From positions 1-64,000 of the forward strand of contig NZ_QETH01000013.1 of the NCBI RefSeq assembly GCF_003105115.1: a stretch of 64,000 nt of DNA, written 5' to 3'. The notes beneath the pieces are model-generated. The model was given only the letters and a program-made list of their open reading frames with translations. It did not search any database and was not told the DNA's origin. Numbering within the stretch: position 1 is the stretch's first letter; the number at the start of each line of letters is the position of its first letter. A program made the translations under genes and the position numbers. Below are positions 25,793-35,039 of the stretch, one piece after another. The DNA comes from Flavobacterium sp. HTF (GTDB taxonomy: Bacteria > Bacteroidota > Bacteroidia > Flavobacteriales > Flavobacteriaceae).

Positions 25793-28700
25793 TTATTTTT
25801 TAATTAATTTCTCGACTTTGACACCGGCTTCGGTTGTAATTCGGATGAAATAAAGACCGTTTGCCTTATTCGAAAGATCAATCTGCGCAGCATTGTTGTC
25901 TTCAATTACCGTCTGAAGGATTCTTCCCTGAACATCAAATAATTCAATACTTCTTATGGTCGTATTGCTGTTGATATTTACATTTCCGTTAGTCGGATTT
26001 GGATATAAAGCAACACTTTTGTCTACTTCATGATCTTTAACTCCTAATGATTTGAAAATAGTCTCTGCTTTTTCGGTTTCAATTGGTGCGTTGTAGTCAA
26101 AATAGATTTCTGCTTCTTTTTCAACATGGTCACCTGTTACAAGATCTGCTGCCGTTTTTATTTTGAATAAAATATTTCCGTGGCTTCCAACCGGAGGATC
26201 TTTGGCCATTTTAAGATTAATTTTCGGGAAGCTGAATTCGGCTACATTTCCATGAACAGTAGTTTGTGATGGATGCGAAGAACTTATTAACTGCAATGAA
26301 TTTACATCGTATTTGGTTTCATCAATAACAATTTTTACCACTACGTTTTCAGCGTCAGCCGTTCCGGTATTTTCAAAATTCACTATATAATGCAGGTAAT
26401 CACCAATGGTACCAGGAGAAACGCTTTTTCCTTCCAGACAGGTAATGTCATTTGGATCAAATGAACCCACAACAACCTGACTGTAATTGAACACATTGTC
26501 TGCCGGGTTAAAATCTCCCGCAATTGGATTTACCGTTGCGGTAAAATTCAGTATATCTCCCAGATTTGCGGGCGGAACCTGTACAGGAGTATTTACATTT
26601 AAGCCTACATAATAACTTTTGCTTTCAAAAGGAATCAGGTTGGTGTAATTCCATCCCAGTTCACCCGGAATTTGTACTGCCGGAGCTAAAGTTGCGAGAC
26701 CGTAATGCAAAAGGGTTTGGTTATAAGTAAAATTAAAGCTTCCGCTGGCAGCCTGATTTCCTTTGTTTTTGATTGTAATCTGGTACCAGGCCATAAAACC
26801 GGGTTTTGCAGGAGAAATAGGAGCAATCACAATTTCAACATCACTTTGTGAACCTGCGGCAGTGATACAGAAATCCTGTGTAGTAACATGATTATTCTTG
26901 TCCGGAAAAGTAAGTAAGGCATTTACCGGAGAAATAGTAAACAGGGTTGGATTTTCGAGATGCGGTGTGATATTAAAATTTCCTGCATCTGTATAGTAAG
27001 TAAATTTTCCGTTGATGTTGGTAAAAGTTTCACTTTGAATAGTCCCGTCATTAATACCGACTTTCACATTGGGTTGTTTAATATCAGCGGCATCACAGCC
27101 ATTATTGTCAATGTCAAAAGAAATAGTACCGGTTATAGTATTGTAACTTCCGCCCGGAGTAAAAGTACAGTAAGAGTTTACCACCGTATTTGATAATCCC
27201 AAATTACCCAGATAGGTTTTTGTAGCGGCGATATCTGCCTCATCCTGACAAACAAATTTAAGGGCAGTATTTGCGGAAGTAAAGAACAGACTTTCGTTTT
27301 TTCCGTTTTTGGCAAAAACAGTTTCAAGAGTCGGAATACTGTTTGCTGACAATGACTGGAAATTGGTTAGATTAGAAATATCAATGCTTTTCAGTTGTGT
27401 GTTGCTCACGTTTAAGATTTCGATATTCGGAGAATCTGAAAAATCTAATGTGGTTATCGGTGCATTGTTGCAAAACAAACTGGTTAATCCTGAACAGCCT
27501 GTAAGGTCAATTGCAGTAACATTGCTATAACTGCAGTTAAATTGCTTTAAACTACTAAGCCCGGCAACATTTACAGTGGTAAGAGGCATTTTTTGAGAAA
27601 CGGTCCCTGAAATAGAAAAAGTTTCAAGAGCAGTACAGCCCTGCACATTAATGGATGCCAATAAACTGCTTGTATTATTAAGAGAGGGTAAACCAGTACA
27701 ATTTGAAAAATCGGCATTGGCAATAGTCGTATTTGCAATATTTAAATATGTTAAGCCGCTACAACCGGCAAGATTCAATAAAGTTGTCGGATTATCGTCT
27801 ATATCCAGCACTTTTAAATGTGTATTGCCCGAAAGGTTTAAGGAAGGAATTTCATTTATACGTACGGTAACCGTTTCTAAATTGACACAGCCCGTCACGT
27901 TTAAGTCAGCAATCAGGTTGTTATTTGCTAAAAGTTCGAGAAGATTTGGTGAATCACTCACATCCAGCGCAGTAAGTTTGTTATTGTAAGCTTCGGCCCT
28001 GATCAGGGAAGTACAGCCGGAAAGATTTATAAGTGGTAAATCGTTGTTTCTTACACTAAATTGCGTCAGGGCACTACAACCCGAAAGATTTAAGGAAGTC
28101 AGTTTATTATCCGGCATATCAAGTCTTTTTAAACTTGTACAATTCGAAAAATCGGCAGTTGTGATTTCATGGTTCTGGGCAAATTCAGAACCCGGAATAT
28201 CCAGTAATGTACAGCCTGCGGCATTTATTGTAGTAAGAGTTGGATTATCCGTCACGCTAATGACCGTTAATTTGGTTAAACCGGAAACATTTATACTTGT
28301 AATTTTATTATTTACTGCATTAAAAAATTCCAGGTTGGGACAACTCGTAAAATCTATTGCAGTAAGCTGGTTATCTGCCAGGTATATTTGTGTTAATCCG
28401 TTTAGGTTACTAAGATTCAGAGTAGAAAAAATACTGTTTTGCTGCGCTATAATCATAGACAAAGCCGGACAATTGGAAACCGTTAATGTTGTCAGTAACG
28501 GATTTTCCTGTACCGAAAGGGTAGTAAGAGCGTTAAAACCTGAAATTGTAGCAGAAACCAGTGTCGGGCTTTTGCAAAAGAAAGTTTTCAGATTGGGCAT
28601 TGTAGCCAGATTAATGTTTGTGGCGCTAATTTCCCTGAAACCTAAGTCGGTCAGGTTGGTAAAACCTTCAACTCCCTGAATATTGGTAACCTGCGGGGCA

Positions 28701-28930
28701 TTGAGGCCTTCTATCCAGAGCCTGTCAATAATAGCTGCTTCTGAAGCCTGAATCTGATTGTCAAAGTTGGTATCAATCCGGGTTACGGCAACACCGCCGG
28801 AATAGGCTGTAAAGTTATTTGCACCGCCATTTATCAGCATGGCTTTAAAGACAGGATCGGTAAAAGTGAGGATCTGCGCATTTACCATTCCGGTAAAAAG
28901 CAATACCATTAAGAGTAATTTTTTTCTCAT
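25793..28930 (-). CDS. Secreted leucine-rich repeat protein with T9SS sorting domain
   Basis: Protein of 1045 residues. Signal peptide (KKLLLMVLLFTGMVNAQ), then about 20 short leucine-rich repeats (~75-560; LxxLxLSGCxxLTxLxxxNN-like), a carboxypeptidase-like beta domain (~590-680), conserved-repeat beta domains with SFDPNDITCLEGKSVSPG and the YIVNFENTGTADA segment, and a C-terminal type A sorting domain from ALYPNPTNGNVNINS to VEKLIKK. T9SS substrates of this kind are exported across the outer membrane and attached or released. LRRs suggest adhesion or protein binding. The LytTR response regulator gene lies 45 bp upstream in the same direction, so they may share a transcript. Confidence 0.93.
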   Translation of the reverse strand: MRKKLLLMVLLFTGMVNAQILTFTDPVFKAMLINGGANNFTAYSGGVAVTRIDTNFDNQIQASEAAIIDRLWIEGLNAPQVTNIQGVEGFTNLTDLGFREISATNINLATMPNLKTFFCKSPTLVSATISGFNALTTLSVQENPLLTTLTVSNCPALSMIIAQQNSIFSTLNLSNLNGLTQIYLADNQLTAIDFTSCPNLEFFNAVNNKITSINVSGLTKLTVISVTDNPTLTTINAAGCTLLDIPGSEFAQNHEITTADFSNCTSLKRLDMPDNKLTSLNLSGCSALTQFSVRNNDLPLINLSGCTSLIRAEAYNNKLTALDVSDSPNLLELLANNNLIADLNVTGCVNLETVTVRINEIPSLNLSGNTHLKVLDIDDNPTTLLNLAGCSGLTYLNIANTTIANADFSNCTGLPSLNNTSSLLASINVQGCTALETFSISGTVSQKMPLTTVNVAGLSSLKQFNCSYSNVTAIDLTGCSGLTSLFCNNAPITTLDFSDSPNIEILNVSNTQLKSIDISNLTNFQSLSANSIPTLETVFAKNGKNESLFFTSANTALKFVCQDEADIAATKTYLGNLGLSNTVVNSYCTFTPGGSYNTITGTISFDIDNNGCDAADIKQPNVKVGINDGTIQSETFTNINGKFTYYTDAGNFNITPHLENPTLFTISPVNALLTFPDKNNHVTTQDFCITAAGSQSDVEIVIAPISPAKPGFMAWYQITIKNKGNQAASGSFNFTYNQTLLHYGLATLAPAVQIPGELGWNYTNLIPFESKSYYVGLNVNTPVQVPPANLGDILNFTATVNPIAGDFNPADNVFNYSQVVVGSFDPNDITCLEGKSVSPGTIGDYLHYIVNFENTGTADAENVVVKIVIDETKYDVNSLQLISSSHPSQTTVHGNVAEFSFPKINLKMAKDPPVGSHGNILFKIKTAADLVTGDHVEKEAEIYFDYNAPIETEKAETIFKSLGVKDHEVDKSVALYPNPTNGNVNINSNTTIRSIELFDVQGRILQTVIEDNNAAQIDLSNKANGLYFIRITTEAGVKVEKLIKK

Positions 28931-28975
28931 AATAAACTGGTTTTGAGTATTCGTTAGAAATCTTGGGGTGTTTTT

Positions 28976-29737
28976 TTAAAGTGAATTAATGAGTTCCTGC
29001 AATTTTTCTTTTTTGCTCTGGGCAATCGGAATATTGGCATTATCCGCCATAATTACATATCCGCCATCGGTTTTGATATACGATTTTAAATAAGATAAAT
29101 TGATTAAATGGGACTGATGAATCCGTTCGAAACCGTGTTCAGTCAATAATTCTTCGTATTCTTTCAGTGTTTTGGAAATCAATACCGGTTTATGATTTTT
29201 GATAAAAAACTGGGTGTAATTAATTTTGGCTTCGCAGCGAATGATATCCGAAACTTCAAACAAATGAATTCCGTCGCTGGTAGACAAGGCGATTCTTTTA
29301 AAATTATCTACTTTCTTCCGGATATTCTCCAGCAGTAAATCGATGTTCTCAAAGGAGTTGTTTTTCCCGACAGCTTCTTTTATTTTGGCCATTGTAAGTT
29401 GCAGCTCTTCGGGGTCAACAGGTTTTAAAATAAAATCCAGAGCACTGAATTTAAACGCTTTTAAGGCATATTGCTCGTGAGCGGTAATAAAAACCACGTG
29501 CGCTTTTATTTTGCCGTTTATTTTTGATAAGCGTTCCAGGATATCAAAACCGGTTCCGTCTGTGAGGTGAATGTCAAGAAAAATTACCTGCGGGCGTAAT
29601 TTCTCTATGGCAACAATTCCTGTTTTGACACTTTCTGCTTCACCAACAATTAGAATATCATTGGTGTAACGTTCCAGAAGTGCTTTCAAACCCGTTCGCA
29701 AATGCTTGTCATCGTCTATTAATAGTGCTGTTATCAT
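28976..29737 (-). CDS. LytTR-family response regulator
   Basis: Protein of 253 residues. Receiver domain with acidic DDDKH near the start and phospho-acceptor in VIFLDIHLTDGTGFD (about D55). C-terminal LytTR DNA-binding domain from about 150, with FERIHQSHLINLSYL and PIAQSKKEKL. It is the output partner of the TPR histidine kinase encoded 11 bp upstream. The pair resembles the second pair at 60.1-62.9 kb. Its targets may include the neighbouring leucine-rich secreted protein gene; this is inferred from adjacency. Confidence 0.93.
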   Translation of the reverse strand: MITALLIDDDKHLRTGLKALLERYTNDILIVGEAESVKTGIVAIEKLRPQVIFLDIHLTDGTGFDILERLSKINGKIKAHVVFITAHEQYALKAFKFSALDFILKPVDPEELQLTMAKIKEAVGKNNSFENIDLLLENIRKKVDNFKRIALSTSDGIHLFEVSDIIRCEAKINYTQFFIKNHKPVLISKTLKEYEELLTEHGFERIHQSHLINLSYLKSYIKTDGGYVIMADNANIPIAQSKKEKLQELINSL

Positions 29738-29748
29738 TTATTCAGGTA

Positions 29749-31683
29749 TTATGGTATGTATTGAATTGGCAGGTACAAAGTGACTTTTGTACCCGTTTTT
29801 TGTGGTTCGGAATTTAGATCGGAAATCTCAATTTTAGCCGATTTGGACGTAATGGATTCCATAATCTTAAGCCGTTTTTTGGTGATGGCTAATGCCATGG
29901 ACTGGTGTGCTGTAACCGAGTTTTCCTTTAAAATTTTCGATTCAGATAAACCGATCCCGTCATCAGTAATAGTGCAGACAAGCTGTAGCTTCTGGACATC
30001 AAAACGAACGCTTATTTTTCCTTTTCCGTCTTTGGGAACCATGCCGTGCAGAATGGCGTTTTCTACAAAGGGCTGTATAAGCAGTGGCGGTAATCCCATA
30101 TTAAATTCTACATTTTCAGTAGACTGAATTTCAAATTCAAATTTATCATCAAACCGGAGCTGTTCCAGTTCCAGATAATTCTGCAGGCTTTCAATTTCCT
30201 TATCAATCGGAATCAGGGAACCTTTTGAATATTCCAAAGTAAGCCGCATTAATTTGGAAAACTTAGACAGGTATTTCAAAGCCGAATCCGTTCCGTTCTG
30301 AACAATAAAACTGGAAATAGAACTCAGGCAATTAAAAACAAAATGGGGGTTCATTTGCAAATGCAGTGCTTTCTGTTCGTATTCTGCCACTTCTTTTTTT
30401 AATGTCAGCTGGCGTTTTACCTGCATTCGGTTATAAATAACCAGACTTAAAATGATCAGCAGCAACCCGCCTAAAATCGAAAAGATAACAAACTGAATTT
30501 CCCTTTTGTGCTTTTCAGACAGTAATGCTTCTTTCTTTTTAAACTCATAATTCATTTCCGCTTCCGCGAATTTCATATTTGTTTCCTGATTGATTATACT
30601 GTCACGGGCGTTTATATAATTTTTGTAATGCAATAATGCCTCTTTTGGATTATTCATGGATTCGTACAATTCGCTCACCAGTTTCTCCGAATGAAAAGTC
30701 TGGTCCTGAACGCCAATTTCCTGTGCATACGCTAATGATTTTTTGGCATAAGAAAGAGCTTCACTGTATTTTTGCTGTTTTTGCAATAAAAGCCCGATGT
30801 TGTAAACGGCAAGAGAAGCCCCGAATTTATTCTGCAGTTCCTCATACAAAGCCAGGGATTTTTGGTAATAATTTTGTGCCAGGAGAATATTGTTTTGTTT
30901 TTTATAATAATCACCTAGATAATTATTGAGAAGTGCAAATCCGCGTTTGTTCTGGTATTTTTCAAAACCTGCTTTTGCCTTTTCATAATAGGAAAGAGCC
31001 TCTTTATATTTTCCTGATTCAAAATAAATGGCGCCAATATTGGTGAGTGTCATGGGAGCATTTTCTTCTTTCAGAACCAATTGTATTTTATAAGCTTCCT
31101 TAAGGTAATACAACGCTTTCGGATAAATTTGCTGTGATTTGCAGAGGATGCCAATATTGTTCAGCACTTTAGAAATGTTTTTCTGGTCTTTCAGTTCCTG
31201 ATAAAATTCTAAGGCTTTTTCGTAATTTTTTAATGATAAAACATATTTGCTTTGCTCGGAATACACGACCCCGGAACTTGCGTAGGCACGTGCCAGGCCG
31301 CTTTTTGCTTTTTTATTCAGAGGATCTTTTTGTAAAGCAGCCTGAAATTCTGACTGCGCATTCCTGAAATATTTTAAGGCTACCGAATAATTTGCCAGTA
31401 TTATAGAAGCATTTCCCTTATTGAAATTTGCTGTTGCCAGTCCAAAATTATAATCGTTTTTTGAACTTAGCAATGCCGCTTTGTTAGCAAAATACAAAGT
31501 CGAATCGGGATTGATTTCTTTGTATAAATCTGCCAGCTGATTGTATTGATTAGCCTTTAGTGTATCCGTTTTGGTAATGCGCAGCGCATTTTTTAAACTG
31601 TCTATCTGAACATTCTGAGCATCAGATATCCCGAAGGCAAGAATAAATGCTAAGAAACAGATTAAACGGATTTTTGGGTTCAC
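29749..31683 (-). CDS. TPR-containing LytS-type histidine kinase
   Basis: I place the start at a GTG (31683), giving 644 residues. This start makes a normal signal peptide (NPKIRLICFLAFILAFGI, cut after SDAQ), and a -7 box TACATTTG lies at 31712-31719, inside the alternative longer frame that begins at an ATG at 31740. Several TPR repeats (~30-370) precede a membrane helix (FSILGGLLLIILSLVIY) and a coiled linker. The kinase is of the LytS/His_kinase class, with phospho-His in MNPHFVFN (H447 from this start) and an ATPase domain with DDGIGL. It pairs with the LytTR regulator 11 bp downstream. Confidence 0.9.
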   Translation of the reverse strand: MNPKIRLICFLAFILAFGISDAQNVQIDSLKNALRITKTDTLKANQYNQLADLYKEINPDSTLYFANKAALLSSKNDYNFGLATANFNKGNASIILANYSVALKYFRNAQSEFQAALQKDPLNKKAKSGLARAYASSGVVYSEQSKYVLSLKNYEKALEFYQELKDQKNISKVLNNIGILCKSQQIYPKALYYLKEAYKIQLVLKEENAPMTLTNIGAIYFESGKYKEALSYYEKAKAGFEKYQNKRGFALLNNYLGDYYKKQNNILLAQNYYQKSLALYEELQNKFGASLAVYNIGLLLQKQQKYSEALSYAKKSLAYAQEIGVQDQTFHSEKLVSELYESMNNPKEALLHYKNYINARDSIINQETNMKFAEAEMNYEFKKKEALLSEKHKREIQFVIFSILGGLLLIILSLVIYNRMQVKRQLTLKKEVAEYEQKALHLQMNPHFVFNCLSSISSFIVQNGTDSALKYLSKFSKLMRLTLEYSKGSLIPIDKEIESLQNYLELEQLRFDDKFEFEIQSTENVEFNMGLPPLLIQPFVENAILHGMVPKDGKGKISVRFDVQKLQLVCTITDDGIGLSESKILKENSVTAHQSMALAITKKRLKIMESITSKSAKIEISDLNSEPQKTGTKVTLYLPIQYIP

Positions 31684-31711
31684 GTGGTTTTGGTTTTTGG
31701 TTGTTGTGAGA

Positions 31712-31719
31712 CAAATGTA
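31712..31719 (-). promoter_or_regulatory. -7 box of TPR kinase gene
   Basis: TACATTTG on the minus strand matches TAnnTTTG. Transcription would begin near 31706, which excludes the ATG at 31740 and supports the GTG start at 31683. No well-spaced -33 element is visible. Confidence 0.5.
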
Positions 31720-31926
31720 TGATATGTTTTTTAGTATCATAATATCAATTATTATTTATGCGGTTTTGATTATTATTTGCTTCGTCTGACTTATTTTAAA
31801 ATTCAAACCACATTAAAAGGGCTTGTAGTGCAGGTTTTTCTTTCCTCAAAAATCATCATTTCTAGTGAGCCTGCACGTTTTGTGTTCTTCTACATTTGCT
31901 TTCGCTTATCTTAAAAATAAACTGAT

Positions 31927-32547
31927 ATGAAAATCAGGCAACGGTGTATAGCTATTATTTTGGTTTTTAATGTCATGCTGGCAATCGCCCAGAATAAAAA
32001 AGCGGACAGGAATATGGAAGAATTACAGAACAGAAAAAAAGAAGAGCTGGTACAAATGGCTTTTAACCTGATTATTGAACAACAGCCCAATGTAACATTT
32101 GACCCGCGTGATTTTGAAATCACAGCCTGGAAAAACAGCAGGGGAGTGCTGGTGAAATTCCGGAGGATTATTAAATTTTTTCCTTTGAAACCGCTAACTG
32201 ACAAGCCGGTAGATTTTGATATAACAGTAAATTTAACCCAAAATAATATCCTGCCTTTTGATAACCTTATTAATACGTCTTTTTATATTCCTACTGAAGC
32301 AGATCTTGTTGCTCTTGCTTTTATAAAAGAAAAATTTGGTTTGTTTTCCCCAAGTTTTGAAAATGTCATCCGCGAAGGCGAAAATGATTATTTTATTGAT
32401 TGCGAAAATGAATTTTCATTTGGAAAATACAGTCTCAACAAAAAAACGGGTGAGCATGGTCCCGCTTTGCAGGGGTCTTACATACCGGTTCCTTTTGTGT
32501 TGGATGAAAAAGATACAGCAGATTTTTTAATTGAAATAAAAGAATAA
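31927..32547 (+). CDS. Exported hypothetical protein
   Basis: Protein of 206 residues with a signal peptide (IAIILVFNVMLAIAQ, cut after AQN), then a mixed alpha/beta mature part with no recognised motif. Its stop codon directly abuts the start of the next gene (32548), so the two are co-translated; the encoded proteins probably work together. I do not recognise a family. Confidence 0.65.
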   Translation: MKIRQRCIAIILVFNVMLAIAQNKKADRNMEELQNRKKEELVQMAFNLIIEQQPNVTFDPRDFEITAWKNSRGVLVKFRRIIKFFPLKPLTDKPVDFDITVNLTQNNILPFDNLINTSFYIPTEADLVALAFIKEKFGLFSPSFENVIREGENDYFIDCENEFSFGKYSLNKKTGEHGPALQGSYIPVPFVLDEKDTADFLIEIKE

Positions 32548-34485
32548 ATGATGAAGAATTATACTTCTTATAAAAGAATTGATCCGGTTTATTTCAGCGG
32601 AGAAGCATTTTTCCCGGTTGGGTTACTACTTGTCGCTGCTTTGATTAGTTATGGCCTGCTGTATGTTTTTGGAATTATTACCGCCATTTTTTTTAATGTT
32701 ATTATTGCCTGGTGCGGTTACTTTTATATATATTATTATGGCAAATCCCTGACATATATTACATTAGAATTTCTTGCCGGGGTTTTGGGGATAACAGCAC
32801 TTTTGCTTTTTGTAGATTATGGCGTATATGCATTGGTCAGGTATCAGAAGACCGGTTTGTTTAATGGGCTATATTTTGGTATTTGGATCATTATTCTTTT
32901 CGGAAGCCCTTTTGCCCATTACGGATATAAAATCAGCATTAATTATCTGGCAAGGGTTCGGCTGGCACAAACATATTTTAATACCCCGTTTAGCGTTTAT
33001 CATGATCGTGAACTGCTTACCTATATTGATTCCATTACTTTTATAAACTCTTCTAAACACAGGATTTCAGACATACAGGTAAAAAATGATGTTCCGTTTT
33101 ATTCCGATAAAGAACTGGACGAAATGGAAACCCGGTCAAAATACAATCACCTGCAGCAATCGGCTTTTTCAAGTTTAATCCATATTCCGTTTAATAGTGA
33201 CCGTTTTGAAATGAAATGGTATTCTATTGTGGAGGACAAATATTTTAGTATAAATGTGCCTTTTCTAAATGAAAAACTGGTTTTGGAACAGGAAAAATAT
33301 CCTTATGACGAATCGGAAGCCCTGAGAGGAAAAAAAAGCAAGCGAATGCAGCTTCACCTTTATCAGAACGGAGGATTTAAGTTATATACCGAAGATATAG
33401 TTTTGCTTGATTTTTCTGCTAATAATACAGTTGAAATCAGCGCGGAAGAAAAAGAAGAAAGGATAAAAAAACACCGTAGGTCGCACAAGTATTATGATGA
33501 CGAAGAGCGTTTTTCAGCATTAATAGAAAAACTAAAAAAATCGGATACAATCAGGGAACGCTTTGAACTGCAAAATAAAAAACAGGTCTGGAACCTGAAA
33601 TTTTCCGGTTTGGACGAACGAAATTATATTGAGTTTTATGATACTTCTTTCAATAGCTATAAAAAAATAGAAAAAGAAGCCATAGCCGAGCCTGAACTGC
33701 GATTTTTACCAACAAAAATTGTATTTGTTTACAGAGGCTCATCCCTGTTTCCGTGGTTGAAATTGCATATTGATGTTCAGAAACTCAATCAGGTTATAAA
33801 AGAAAACAAAAGCGAAAATGAAAATGATCCGGTTTTATTTTCTCTTGATTTTCATAATGAATCAGAAATTGAAATGGTTTTTAATGTTGTGGTAAACGGA
33901 AAAAAGATATTCTTTGGCGATTGGGAAATTGAGATTGATGAAAGGTGGAAAAAAGAAATTGAAGAGGAGCAGGCCGATAAAAAAGAAGACGACCTGAAAA
34001 GAAAACTTTTGCAGGAAGGCTGGGATTTTGTTTTTGCAAAGGATTATGATTCGGCACAAAAAAAATGTGATGCTTTATTAGAAATCGATCCAAGGTTTGG
34101 TTTTGCTTATTTTCTCGAGGCAAGGCTGGTCTGGTACACCAAAGGTTTTGATGCCTGTTATGCCAAAAAAGATTATTTTATTACCAAAACACAACACGAA
34201 CCGGCCGCTCTGGCGCACATTTACAATAGTTTTGGCTGTATCCTGGATTTGGAACTGCGTTATGAAGAGGCTTTGGGATATTTTGAAAAAGCGGTAGAGA
34301 TAAATCCGAAAGAACCTATTTATGTCTGCAATCTGGGAGAGATATTCTACAAATTACACCATCCTAAAAAAGCACTGGAACAGGCAAGAAAAGCCAAAAT
34401 AATGGGCTATGCGTCTGCAATGCTGAATGAAATTATAGAAAATAAAGGAAAAATCCCTTTGAAAGAAGAAATCAAAATACACTAA
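32548..34485 (+). CDS. Membrane protein with C-terminal TPR repeats
   Basis: Protein of 645 residues (ATGATG start; either codon possible). Four hydrophobic helices lie within ~25-140. Next comes a large charged cytoplasmic region with many K/E runs (for example ERIKKHRRSHKYYDDEER), then TPR-like helices (~495-620) with a canonical repeat near EALGYFEKAVEINPKEPIYV. It starts immediately after the preceding exported protein gene; a small soluble protein gene follows after 80 bp. I recognise the TPR part only. A scaffold or envelope-complex role is possible but not shown. Confidence 0.7.
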   Translation: MMKNYTSYKRIDPVYFSGEAFFPVGLLLVAALISYGLLYVFGIITAIFFNVIIAWCGYFYIYYYGKSLTYITLEFLAGVLGITALLLFVDYGVYALVRYQKTGLFNGLYFGIWIIILFGSPFAHYGYKISINYLARVRLAQTYFNTPFSVYHDRELLTYIDSITFINSSKHRISDIQVKNDVPFYSDKELDEMETRSKYNHLQQSAFSSLIHIPFNSDRFEMKWYSIVEDKYFSINVPFLNEKLVLEQEKYPYDESEALRGKKSKRMQLHLYQNGGFKLYTEDIVLLDFSANNTVEISAEEKEERIKKHRRSHKYYDDEERFSALIEKLKKSDTIRERFELQNKKQVWNLKFSGLDERNYIEFYDTSFNSYKKIEKEAIAEPELRFLPTKIVFVYRGSSLFPWLKLHIDVQKLNQVIKENKSENENDPVLFSLDFHNESEIEMVFNVVVNGKKIFFGDWEIEIDERWKKEIEEEQADKKEDDLKRKLLQEGWDFVFAKDYDSAQKKCDALLEIDPRFGFAYFLEARLVWYTKGFDACYAKKDYFITKTQHEPAALAHIYNSFGCILDLELRYEEALGYFEKAVEINPKEPIYVCNLGEIFYKLHHPKKALEQARKAKIMGYASAMLNEIIENKGKIPLKEEIKIH

Positions 34486-34565
34486 AAATCACTAGAAATG
34501 GTGATGCCCAATTTATACCATGCTAATACATTTGCCGTATAACAATTACTAAAAAATAAGTAAAT

Positions 34566-34958
34566 ATGGGATTAGCAGAAAAGCGTTTAGCCGAATCGAT
34601 TAAAACAGAAAAAGTTCCTGCTTTTGAAGCAAAATTAAAAGACAGAGCCGGTTATGATATTAAAGTAGACATTGACTGGAATACTTTTACCGCTTATGAT
34701 GAATATCCATTATCCCGTTTGGATATTGTTTTTGATGATGTAGAGTCATTTGTAAAAAAAATATGTTCTGATGATATGGGCAAAGAAGCGCTGCAGGATA
34801 AAATGAAAACAATTCATTTTACCAATTCAGAGAACAACGACGATGTGAAAATGGAATTAAAAGAGAATACTTTGTTTTTAACGGTTCAACTGGTACAATC
34901 TTCTTTCAATTCTCAAACCGATTCTCAGATCGCAAATTATGTAGAAGCACTTTTGTAA
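34566..34958 (+). CDS. Hypothetical cytosolic protein
   Basis: Protein of 130 residues, acidic, without signal peptide or membrane segment. It opens MGLAEKRLAESIKTEK and continues with alternating strands and helices (YDIKVDIDWNTFTAYDEYPL). It follows the TPR membrane protein gene in the same direction and is closed by a strong terminator, so it probably belongs to the same unit. No family is recognised. Confidence 0.6.
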   Translation: MGLAEKRLAESIKTEKVPAFEAKLKDRAGYDIKVDIDWNTFTAYDEYPLSRLDIVFDDVESFVKKICSDDMGKEALQDKMKTIHFTNSENNDDVKMELKENTLFLTVQLVQSSFNSQTDSQIANYVEALL

Positions 34959-34987
34959 TATGTTGCATTTTTTTGAATATTAGAAAG

Positions 34988-35019
34988 AAAGGGGAATAGT
35001 CTGGTCACTATTCCCTTTT
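34988..35019. terminator. Bidirectional terminator between convergent genes
   Basis: AAAGGGGAATAGT, CTGGTC loop, ACTATTCCCTTTT. The arms are complementary over about 13 bp; it serves the plus-strand 130-residue gene and possibly the minus-strand esterase gene. Confidence 0.85.
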
Positions 35020-35039
35020 GAATTTTTATATTGTTTTAC

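Noticed and set aside
28044..28679. Long plus-strand open frame (211 codons) inside the leucine-rich protein gene
   Set aside because: It is antisense to a repetitive coding region; its open length follows from the repeat codon pattern, with no signal peptide or family pattern of its own.
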